From an uncultured Eubacteriales bacterium (lineage in GTDB: Bacteria; Bacillota; Clostridia; Oscillospirales; QAKW01): a stretch of 19,555 nt of DNA. The stretch's first letter is position 1. Every line of letters begins with the position of its first letter. The stretch is from the NCBI GenBank assembly GCA_934378025.1, contig CAKRPM010000002.1:1-19555 (forward strand), given 5' to 3'. Shown in pieces: positions 7,610 to 13,533 of the stretch. A model generated the notes under the pieces. It had not been told where the DNA came from. It saw nothing but the letters and a program-made list of their open reading frames with translations, and ran no database searches. The position numbers and the translations under genes are program-made.

Positions 7610-7641
7610 GAAAAAATGCTCATGTATAATGTTGTCACAAC
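7597..7641 (+). promoter_or_regulatory. Putative spo0A promoter region with 0A-box-like site and palindrome
   Basis: A perfect TATAAT at 7625-7630 could be a -10, but no good -35 lies 16-18 bases upstream (the TTGAAA at 7608 is only 11 bases away). On the minus strand, 7597-7603 reads GGTCGAA, one mismatch from the Spo0A-box core TGTCGAA. Just after the -10 is a perfect palindrome GTTGT-C-ACAAC (7631-7641). A weak -35 with an activator site is typical of regulated promoters, but this is inference. Confidence 0.4.
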
Positions 7642-7661
7642 AACAACCGGGAGGAATAAAA

Positions 7662-8441
7662 ATGATTGAAAAAAGCGAAAAAAGTATCGTGTTAATTACA
7701 CAAAATACTGATAATTTTGAAAAGGAGAATTTGGAGGCATTCGGATTTCATATCGCATCTGTTGCCCATGACGGTGTAACCGGCGCGAAAGATGTTTTAC
7801 GACTCAGACCTGACATTGTACTATGTGATGTGTTCATGGCGCAGATGGACGCCTTGGCCATACTGGAAGAAATTCGCGAAAAGGCCTACAGCGGCGTCTT
7901 CATCGCCGTGAGCGCATCATCCAATGATATGCTGGCGGCAAGGTTGATGGAAAACGGCGCGGATTACTTTTTGATTCGTCCGTTTAGCTACGCCTACCTC
8001 AGCAAACGGATCAACACACTTTTGGAAGAGAAAAATCACAGACGTCTCTCCTCTTCTTATAAATCCACTCCGCAAATCAACGATCATTTCGATCTTGAAA
8101 ACTGCGTTTCGGAACTGATGCGGGAAATCGGTGTTCCGGCACATATTCGCGGCTATCGTTACATTCGCAAAGCCATTTTGTTGGCACTTGAAAATGATGA
8201 TATTTTAAATTCCATTACCAAAGAGCTTTATCCGACCATTGCCCGTGCCTACAAAACCACACCGTCTCGTGTGGAACGCGCCATCCGTCATGCCATTGAG
8301 GTGGCTTGGTCGCGCGGCGACATTGAAGTGCTGACCTCTATGTTCGGTTATACCATTAAAAATACCAAGGGCAAGCCGACCAACGGCGAATTTATTTCCA
8401 TGTTGACCGATCGGCTGCGCCTGGATCTTAAAATCAGTTAA
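7662..8441 (+). CDS. spo0A: Spo0A-type sporulation regulator with degenerate receiver domain
   Basis: A 259-residue protein. The C-terminal domain (about 143-259) is unmistakably Spo0A: IGVPAHIRGY, SITKELYP, the DNA-recognition region TTPSRVERAIRHAIEVAW, and KPTNGEFISM. It would bind TGTCGAA-type boxes and govern entry into sporulation. The N-terminal receiver fold (about 8-122) keeps the phospho-site Asp56 and Ser84, but the acidic metal-binding pair is replaced by Thr13/Gln14. The MPxMDG loop reads MAQMDA and the invariant lysine is Arg106, so normal Mg2+-dependent phosphorylation looks impaired. The start at 7662 has a GGGAGGA site; an in-frame TTG at 7608 lacks one. The usual neighbour spoIVB is absent here. 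It could be the only Spo0A or a diverged paralogue. Confidence 0.9.
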   Translation: MIEKSEKSIVLITQNTDNFEKENLEAFGFHIASVAHDGVTGAKDVLRLRPDIVLCDVFMAQMDALAILEEIREKAYSGVFIAVSASSNDMLAARLMENGADYFLIRPFSYAYLSKRINTLLEEKNHRRLSSSYKSTPQINDHFDLENCVSELMREIGVPAHIRGYRYIRKAILLALENDDILNSITKELYPTIARAYKTTPSRVERAIRHAIEVAWSRGDIEVLTSMFGYTIKNTKGKPTNGEFISMLTDRLRLDLKIS

Positions 8442-8446
8442 AAGCA

Positions 8447-8475
8447 TTGCATCCCCCGGGGATGTTTGCTATAAT
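8447..8475 (+). promoter_or_regulatory. Extended -10 promoter for the glycosyltransferase gene, with palindromic spacer
   Basis: A -35 TTGCAT (8447-8452) and a perfect -10 TATAAT (8470-8475) are 17 bases apart, and TG at 8467-8468 gives an extended -10. It begins 5 bases after the Spo0A stop. The spacer is mostly filled by a perfect palindrome CATCCCC-C-GGGGATG (8450-8464), a likely operator for a dimeric repressor. The predicted start site, near 8482, falls inside the 5' arm of the following terminator hairpin. Confidence 0.7.
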
Positions 8476-8476
8476 A

Positions 8477-8510
8477 TAGTCGGGCGGAAAATAGCCCGAC
8501 TACTTTTTTT
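8477..8510 (+). terminator. Intrinsic terminator after spo0A
   Basis: A perfect 9-bp stem TAGTCGGGC/GCCCGACTA (8477-8485 and 8494-8502) with an 8-base loop is followed by C and seven T. It should end spo0A transcripts. RNA started by the overlapping promoter would lack much of the left arm and so should escape termination. Confidence 0.85.
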
Positions 8511-8529
8511 GCTAAAGAAGGGCCGATTT

Positions 8530-9831
8530 GTGAAACTGAATGTCTGTCTTTTAAACGATTCTTTTCCGCCGCTGATCGACGGTGTCGCCAATACCGTCAT
8601 CAATTATGCGGAAAATATCCATACACGGCTCGGCCGCTGCTCGGTGGTCACACCGAAATACCCTGCCGTCTACGATCATTATGATTTTCCGGTGATTCGT
8701 TACCCCAGCATCAACCTGCAAAAGCTGGTGGGCTACCGTGCAGGTTATCCTTTCGGTGCGCGCACATTAAAAAAGCTGGAGGATCAGCATTTTGATATTA
8801 TCCATTCGCACTGTCCCATGGCCTCCGGGCTGCTGGCAAGAACTCTGCGCGAGCGGGTGGACGCACCGCTGATTTTAACCTATCATACCAAATTCGATAT
8901 TGAAATTGCCAAGGTTCTGCCGACCGAATCCCTGCAAAGTATCGCCACAAAGCTGCTGATCAATAACATTCATGCCTGTGACGAGGTTTGGGCCGTCAGC
9001 AACGGAGCGGCGGAAAACATGCGTTCCATGGGCTATCAGGGCGAGGTCGTCATTATGGAAAACGGCGTGGATTTCCCTTGTGAAACGATCCCGCCCGAGC
9101 AATGCCTGGCGCTTCGCAAGGAACTTGGCATTGCGCCGGAGGAAACGGTGTTTCTGTTTGTCGGGCGATGTATGTGGTACAAGGGATTTCGACCCGCACT
9201 GGAAGCACTGCAAAAAGTGCGCGCAGCCGGTCACCCTTTTAAATATGTTGTGGTCGGCGACGGTGCAGACAGAAAAGAGATTTCAGCCTACGCAGAGCAG
9301 CTGGGGCTTAAAGATCTCTGTCTGTTTGTCGGCAGTATTCAGGATCGCGCACTGCTGCGCCGCTATTTCGGGATGGCCGACTTGTTTCTCTTCCCCTCCA
9401 CGTTTGACACCAACGGACTGGTCGTACGAGAAGCGGCCGGAACGGCGCTGGGCAGTCTGATCATTGAGGACAGCTGTGCCGCCGAGGGGATCATTCATTT
9501 GCAAAACGGGATTTTGGCAAAAGAAAATGCCGACGACATTGCCGACAAGCTTTGCCATATCTGCGAAAACAAAGCGCTGGCCGAAAAAATCGGAAAAGCC
9601 GCGCAAAAAGAAATCTATATTTCCTGGTCGGACGCGGTGGATAAAGCCTATCGGCGTTATGAATATCTCTACGAACGCATGCAAAGCGGGCAAATGCCCC
9701 GCAAAGACACCAAGGGAAATTCGGTTTTCGAGCTGCTTTCGGATTTGAGCGCGGGGCTGAACAAATTGATGAACGTGCCCGGCGCCGTAAAAGCCAAGTC
9801 CGGGCAGATTTACCATAAGCTGAAAAAATAA
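8530..9831 (+). CDS. Family 4 (GT-B) glycosyltransferase, glycolipid-synthase-like
   Basis: A 434-residue GT-B enzyme that transfers sugar from an activated donor. The N-terminal acceptor domain begins LNDSFPPLIDGVANTV and contains HSHCPMASG and LTYHTKFD. The C-terminal donor domain has FLFVGRCMWYKGF and the loop FDTNGLVVREA. In that loop the usual E-x7-E pair reads D-x7-E. The overall pattern resembles Gram-positive diacylglycerol glucosyltransferases and mannosyltransferases, so a membrane glycolipid or lipoteichoic-acid anchor role is plausible, but substrate is not certain. I chose GTG at 8530 (AAGAAGGG site 7 bases upstream) over an in-frame TTG at 8509 that lies in the terminator T run. 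It has its own promoter and ends at a strong terminator. Confidence 0.9.
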   Translation: MKLNVCLLNDSFPPLIDGVANTVINYAENIHTRLGRCSVVTPKYPAVYDHYDFPVIRYPSINLQKLVGYRAGYPFGARTLKKLEDQHFDIIHSHCPMASGLLARTLRERVDAPLILTYHTKFDIEIAKVLPTESLQSIATKLLINNIHACDEVWAVSNGAAENMRSMGYQGEVVIMENGVDFPCETIPPEQCLALRKELGIAPEETVFLFVGRCMWYKGFRPALEALQKVRAAGHPFKYVVVGDGADRKEISAYAEQLGLKDLCLFVGSIQDRALLRRYFGMADLFLFPSTFDTNGLVVREAAGTALGSLIIEDSCAAEGIIHLQNGILAKENADDIADKLCHICENKALAEKIGKAAQKEIYISWSDAVDKAYRRYEYLYERMQSGQMPRKDTKGNSVFELLSDLSAGLNKLMNVPGAVKAKSGQIYHKLKK

Positions 9832-9880
9832 GCGCCGTATTTCAAAGATCGTTTGGTTTTGCAACGGATCTAAAAAATAT

Positions 9881-9919
9881 AAGAGCTGTAAAAAACTTTT
9901 GTTTTTTACAGCTCTTTTT
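9881..9919. terminator. Strong bidirectional terminator between convergent genes
   Basis: A perfect 16-bp stem (9881-9896 paired with 9901-9916) with a TTTT loop has a U-rich tail in both directions because the outer stem is AAGAGC/GCTCTT. It separates the glycosyltransferase gene from azlD, which converge here. Confidence 0.92.
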
Positions 9920-9927
9920 CTATTGAT

Positions 9928-10257
9928 TTACACCGGTATAAAATGAAGCAGCAGCATATAGCATACGGTTCCGCCCGCAATGGACAAAAGCATGTTGCGC
10001 CGCCACAAATGAAGCGCCCCGGTCACAACAATCGAAATCAGCTCAAACAGTCCGTGCGCACCGGTCGTGATACTCACGTTTCTTAGGCAGTACACCACCA
10101 GCATCCCGAATACCGCCGACGGCAGCAAGGCGCCGATATAGCGTACAAATGCAGGTGTTTCACGTTTTTCACCGAATATAATAAACGGTAAAAAACGCGT
10201 TGTCATCGTCCCCAGCACACAAAGGGAGATGGTAATAATTTGTTGCGATATGGTCAT
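9928..10257 (-). CDS. azlD: Branched-chain amino acid exporter small subunit AzlD
   Basis: A 109-residue membrane protein with about four hydrophobic segments. It carries the AzlD signature near the N-terminus (TMTTRFLPFIIFG) and the middle stretch YIGALLPSAVFGMLVVYCL. With AzlC it forms a two-component exporter of branched-chain amino acids or their analogues. It follows azlC after an unusually long 98-base gap. Its AAAGGA site is 12 bases from ATG, rather far, and a 22-codon open frame in the gap ends with an ATGA overlap on this start, so coupling is possible. Confidence 0.92.
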   Translation of the reverse strand: MTISQQIITISLCVLGTMTTRFLPFIIFGEKRETPAFVRYIGALLPSAVFGMLVVYCLRNVSITTGAHGLFELISIVVTGALHLWRRNMLLSIAGGTVCYMLLLHFIPV

Positions 10258-10355
10258 AGATATATCGATTCCTTTCCACTACACCGCGCGGGGGCACACA
10301 TAACGCCCCAAAAAGCGCTCATAAAGCGTCCGCTCTTTTGATTGCTCTCTCTTTT

Positions 10356-11051
10356 TCAATGCAATTCTTCCGACGGCTGCAGTCGGTTTTTTAATGCCGA
10401 AAGCAGCACGATAATGGCCAGCATCGTAGGCAACATAAAAGAATCCGCCCCGAAACAAATTCTGCAAACGAGTGCCGTGATCAGACCGATCAGGGAAGCG
10501 GTATGATTTTTCTCTTTGAGCCATTGTTCCAAAAAGATTACAACAAACATCGCGGTCATTACAAAACCGATGCCCTCCGTGTTAAATTTCAGCACAGAAC
10601 CGATCAGACCGCCGATCGTCGCCCCCGATACCCAATAAAAATGATTGAGCAGCGTCACAAAAAACATAAACCATCCTCGGTCAACATCGTCCGGGATTTT
10701 CGCCGTGTAATTTATGGAAAACGTTTCATCACACATGCCGAAAATCAAGTAGAACTTTTTGGGGCCTACCCCTTTCAATTTTTCCAGCATGGAAATGCCG
10801 TAAAAAAGATGCCGCGCCTGAATCAGCAGCGTCATCAACAGCACCGAAAGCGGTGCAAAAGGACTTAGCAGCATTTCCACCGCAACAAATTCAAGCGACC
10901 CTCCGAAAATCAAAAGACTCATGACGCACGGGTAGATAAAAGAGAACCCCGCCGAATTCATATAAATCCCGTATGCCATGCCCAAAAACCAAAACCCGGC
11001 AAAAATCGGCAGGGTATACGGGAACGCCGTCTTCAGTGCTTTCCACTTCAT
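10356..11051 (-). CDS. azlC: Branched-chain amino acid exporter large subunit AzlC
   Basis: A 231-residue integral membrane protein of the AzlC family, with several hydrophobic segments. It shows the family motifs GFWFLGMAYG near the N-terminus, IQARHLFYGISM, and FGMCDETFS, all expected for the permease that exports branched-chain amino acids together with AzlD. The ATG has an AAAGGA site 9 bases upstream. It begins about 40 bases after the terminator of the LOG gene, so it needs its own promoter, but I cannot point to a convincing one. Length is normal for the family. Confidence 0.94.
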   Translation of the reverse strand: MKWKALKTAFPYTLPIFAGFWFLGMAYGIYMNSAGFSFIYPCVMSLLIFGGSLEFVAVEMLLSPFAPLSVLLMTLLIQARHLFYGISMLEKLKGVGPKKFYLIFGMCDETFSINYTAKIPDDVDRGWFMFFVTLLNHFYWVSGATIGGLIGSVLKFNTEGIGFVMTAMFVVIFLEQWLKEKNHTASLIGLITALVCRICFGADSFMLPTMLAIIVLLSALKNRLQPSEELH

Positions 11052-11091
11052 AAAAACTCATCCTTTGCTGTCCTTGCTACTTTTGCGAAAG

Positions 11092-11127
11092 AAAAACGGT
11101 ACGATGTTCACACCGTACCGTTTTTTT
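11092..11127. terminator. Terminator after the LOG-family gene
   Basis: A perfect 12-bp stem AAAAACGGTACG/CGTACCGTTTTT (11092-11103 and 11114-11125) has a 10-base loop. T runs on either side make it work in both directions; in context it ends the minus-strand operon that finishes with the LOG gene. Confidence 0.88.
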
Positions 11128-11133
11128 AGATCC

Positions 11134-11673
11134 TTATCGATTTTTTTCCAAAAACCGTATAATTTCATCCACTTGATCCGAAACCAAAAAGGCGTCAAGA
11201 TCTCCGGGTGCGGCAAATTTTTCCGCCACCGCCTTTTCCAGCAGCGCGCACAAATCGTCAAAATAACCGTTCACATTAAAAATGACAATCGGTTTTGCAT
11301 GACGGGCAAGTGTTTTTAAGGTCAAAATTTCAAAAAACTCTTCCAATGTGCCGATGCCGCCGGGCGACATAATAAAGGCGTCGCTGTGATCTTCCATATA
11401 TTGTTTGCGCTCACGCATTGTTTCGGTAAAATGAAAGTCGGTGCAGTTTTGATACAGAACGCCCTCTTGATCAAAGAACTTCGGCGCCACGCCGAGGATG
11501 TAGCCGTTTCCTGCCGCAACGCCGCGCGCCACGGCGCCCATCATCCCCGTGTTTCCGCCGCCGAACACCAGTCCGTGTCCCGCAGCCGCCAGGGCTTTTC
11601 CGAGGGCTTCGCCCGCCGCCGTAAAGCTTGCGTCGATTTTATCACTGGCCGCGCCGTAAACGCAAATGTTCAT
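11134..11673 (-). CDS. LOG family protein (cytokinin-activating-type nucleotide 5'-phosphoribohydrolase)
   Basis: A 179-residue Rossmann-like protein of the LOG/YvdD lysine-decarboxylase-like family. It has the nucleotide-binding glycine run FGGGNTGMMG (38-47), the conserved arginine region ETMRERK (84-90) and the catalytic motif PGGIGTLEE (104-112). Family members split nucleoside monophosphates, releasing the base and ribose 5-phosphate. The bacterial role is usually nucleotide salvage or stress related. A GGAG site precedes the ATG by about 8 bases. It lies 18 bases after the SLH-protein stop and is the last gene of that unit, ending at a terminator. Confidence 0.92.
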   Translation of the reverse strand: MNICVYGAASDKIDASFTAAGEALGKALAAAGHGLVFGGGNTGMMGAVARGVAAGNGYILGVAPKFFDQEGVLYQNCTDFHFTETMRERKQYMEDHSDAFIMSPGGIGTLEEFFEILTLKTLARHAKPIVIFNVNGYFDDLCALLEKAVAEKFAAPGDLDAFLVSDQVDEIIRFLEKNR

Positions 11674-11691
11674 ACTGTTTTCTCCGTTTCT

Positions 11692-13503
11692 TTATAAAAC
11701 GTGGTAATTTTTATCAAAATTCATAAGGATCGTGGCCACTTCCGCACGGGTTGCATTGCCCTGGGGATTAAAATACCCGCCCGAACCGTTGACCAGTCCC
11801 GCCGTCTGGCATTTTTGCACGTATTGCTTCGCCCAGCCGGAAATCTTCGCATTGTCCTTAAAGACAATCGGTTTATTGATATTTTTAAGGGTGATGCCGG
11901 CAAACTTGCAGTAGGTCACCATCATCTTGCAAATCTGCTCGCGCGTTACATTTTCTTCCGGTGCAAATTTTGTGCTGCTGACGCCGTTTACAATTCCGTT
12001 GTCCGAGGCCCATTTGACATATCCCGTATACCACTGTCTTTGTTTGACATCGGTGAATTTCGTCTTGGCGTTTTTATCCACGGATACGCCCGCCATTCTG
12101 CCCAGTACCGTTACAAACATCGCGCGCGTCATATTCGCCTCCGGGGCAAACATCGTTGTGCTTTCACCGGTAAACAATCCGTTGCCGTAGGCAAAGTCCA
12201 CCGCGCCTTTGTACCAGGCTTTTTTCGGTACATCCTTGAAGATCTTTGAGCTGTCCACCGTCGGACGGAGTTTGGGAATTGCCGTGATCTCCGTTCTGGC
12301 GTCGCAGCGTGTGCAATGACGTGATTTCTCCCCCGCCGCGTCCTTGGTGGCTGCTTTATCTACCGTAAATTCCTTGGCAAAGTCATGACCCAGCGCCGGG
12401 ATCTCCTCATGCCGCACAGTTTGGCACACAGAGCAGGTAAAGAGTTTATCGCCCTTTTCCGTGCAGGTGGCTTTTTTCGTTACGGTGCCCGCGTCCCAGG
12501 TATGCTCATGCTGAATATGCGTTTTGAAGATTTTCAAAGTGGGTCCGTTTGTCCCCATCTCCCAAATCACCTTAAAATCAAAATCGGCAAAAGTTTGCTG
12601 CTGCAAAAGCTGCGCCGCCGTAATTTTAATCGGTTGGTTGGCCGCCGTATCATAGTCAATTCCGTGTTCGGCATTGTCCAGATAATAACAGCCGCGTACC
12701 GCACCGTAATTATAGCCGACAACCCCGCCCGCGTGCAGATATTTCTTTTCGTCGGCCAAAGTCGATGCGCTGACCGCGCCGACATTGTAGCACCGCTCCA
12801 CCACAGATTCGGTGGTGACATGATTGGCGGCGGCATAACCGACAATTCCGCCGACATTGATCAAACTTTCCTGATCGCCGCTGCCGGAAACCGAAGCGGT
12901 ATTAAAGCAATCTTGAATTTCGGCGCCGTTATGGGCGGCAATGCCACCCGCATTGATTTTAATTTTACCGTTGACAACGGCACGAATATTGCCCGAAACG
13001 CCGCAAGAAGAAATGGTTCCCATGTTTTGCGCCGCAATGCCGCCGACATGCACGTCCTGCATTTGCACCTCGTCGGGCTTGGAGGCCTGCATGGAAAAGT
13101 CAACATCCTCCAGCTTCAAATTGCGGATCTCGCCCTTGTTTCTGCCGAACAGACCGAGATATACCAACGCGTTGGTATCATCGCAGTCAATGGCAATCTT
13201 CAGACCCTTAATGCTGTACCCCTGACCGTCAAAAGTGCCGGTAAAGTATACATAATCATTCTCAGCGGCAATCGGCACGAATCCTTCGCCGTTATTATAG
13301 AAATCGCCGCCCTTTTCAAAATCAGAAGCTTGAAAAACAATATCCGCCCCCAGCTTGTAATGCCCCGAAAGGTTGTCGCGAATACTGTTCAACTGCGCGG
13401 GGGTGGTGATGGTGATAACATCCTCCGCCGCCGGTACCGCCATGCTGCAAAGCGACGCCGTCAAAACGACGCTCAGCAAAAAACACATGATTTTTCGTTT
13501 CAT
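11692..13503 (-). CDS. Secreted surface protein with GLUG repeats, Cys-X2-Cys modules and three SLH domains
   Basis: A 603-residue exported protein. A signal peptide (MKRKIMCFLLSVVLTASLC..., cleavage near VPA-AE, residue 25) is followed by a beta-helix-like region. That region has a TFDGQGYSIKGL stretch (about 90-102) and roughly four GLUG-type repeats (VGGIAAQN 153, AGGIAAHN 185, VGGIVGY 217, AGGVVGY 258). Two Cys-X2-Cys modules follow (about 331-412, with CSVC 357-360 and CTRC 397-400), of the kind common in clostridial surface proteins. Three SLH domains close it (about 421-472, 481-537 and 547-597), which normally bind a pyruvylated cell-wall polymer. The start has GGGGAGG 6 bases upstream. 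It lies 30 bases after the DUF4340 gene on the same strand, so it probably shares the ABC-exporter transcript. The ligand is unknown. Confidence 0.93.
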   Translation of the reverse strand: MKRKIMCFLLSVVLTASLCSMAVPAAEDVITITTPAQLNSIRDNLSGHYKLGADIVFQASDFEKGGDFYNNGEGFVPIAAENDYVYFTGTFDGQGYSIKGLKIAIDCDDTNALVYLGLFGRNKGEIRNLKLEDVDFSMQASKPDEVQMQDVHVGGIAAQNMGTISSCGVSGNIRAVVNGKIKINAGGIAAHNGAEIQDCFNTASVSGSGDQESLINVGGIVGYAAANHVTTESVVERCYNVGAVSASTLADEKKYLHAGGVVGYNYGAVRGCYYLDNAEHGIDYDTAANQPIKITAAQLLQQQTFADFDFKVIWEMGTNGPTLKIFKTHIQHEHTWDAGTVTKKATCTEKGDKLFTCSVCQTVRHEEIPALGHDFAKEFTVDKAATKDAAGEKSRHCTRCDARTEITAIPKLRPTVDSSKIFKDVPKKAWYKGAVDFAYGNGLFTGESTTMFAPEANMTRAMFVTVLGRMAGVSVDKNAKTKFTDVKQRQWYTGYVKWASDNGIVNGVSSTKFAPEENVTREQICKMMVTYCKFAGITLKNINKPIVFKDNAKISGWAKQYVQKCQTAGLVNGSGGYFNPQGNATRAEVATILMNFDKNYHVL

Positions 13504-13533
13504 AAAAGCCTCCCCATTTTTATGGCATTTATT

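Noticed and set aside
7608..7630. TTGAAA plus TATAAT as a full promoter before spo0A
   Set aside because: Spacing is only 11 bases, too short for sigma-A; only the -10 is kept as a candidate.
7608..7661. Upstream TTG start for spo0A
   Set aside because: It precedes the candidate -10 and lacks a ribosome site; the ATG at 7662 has GGGAGGA at good spacing.
9846..9871. Imperfect inverted repeat AGATCGTT...AACGGATCT downstream of the glycosyltransferase
   Set aside because: Bulged, not followed by a U tract, and the strong terminator at 9881-9919 already explains the end of the transcript.
10279..10524. 81-codon minus-strand frame over the azlC end
   Set aside because: It overlaps the azlC coding sequence in another frame and has no membrane or family features; treated as a shadow.
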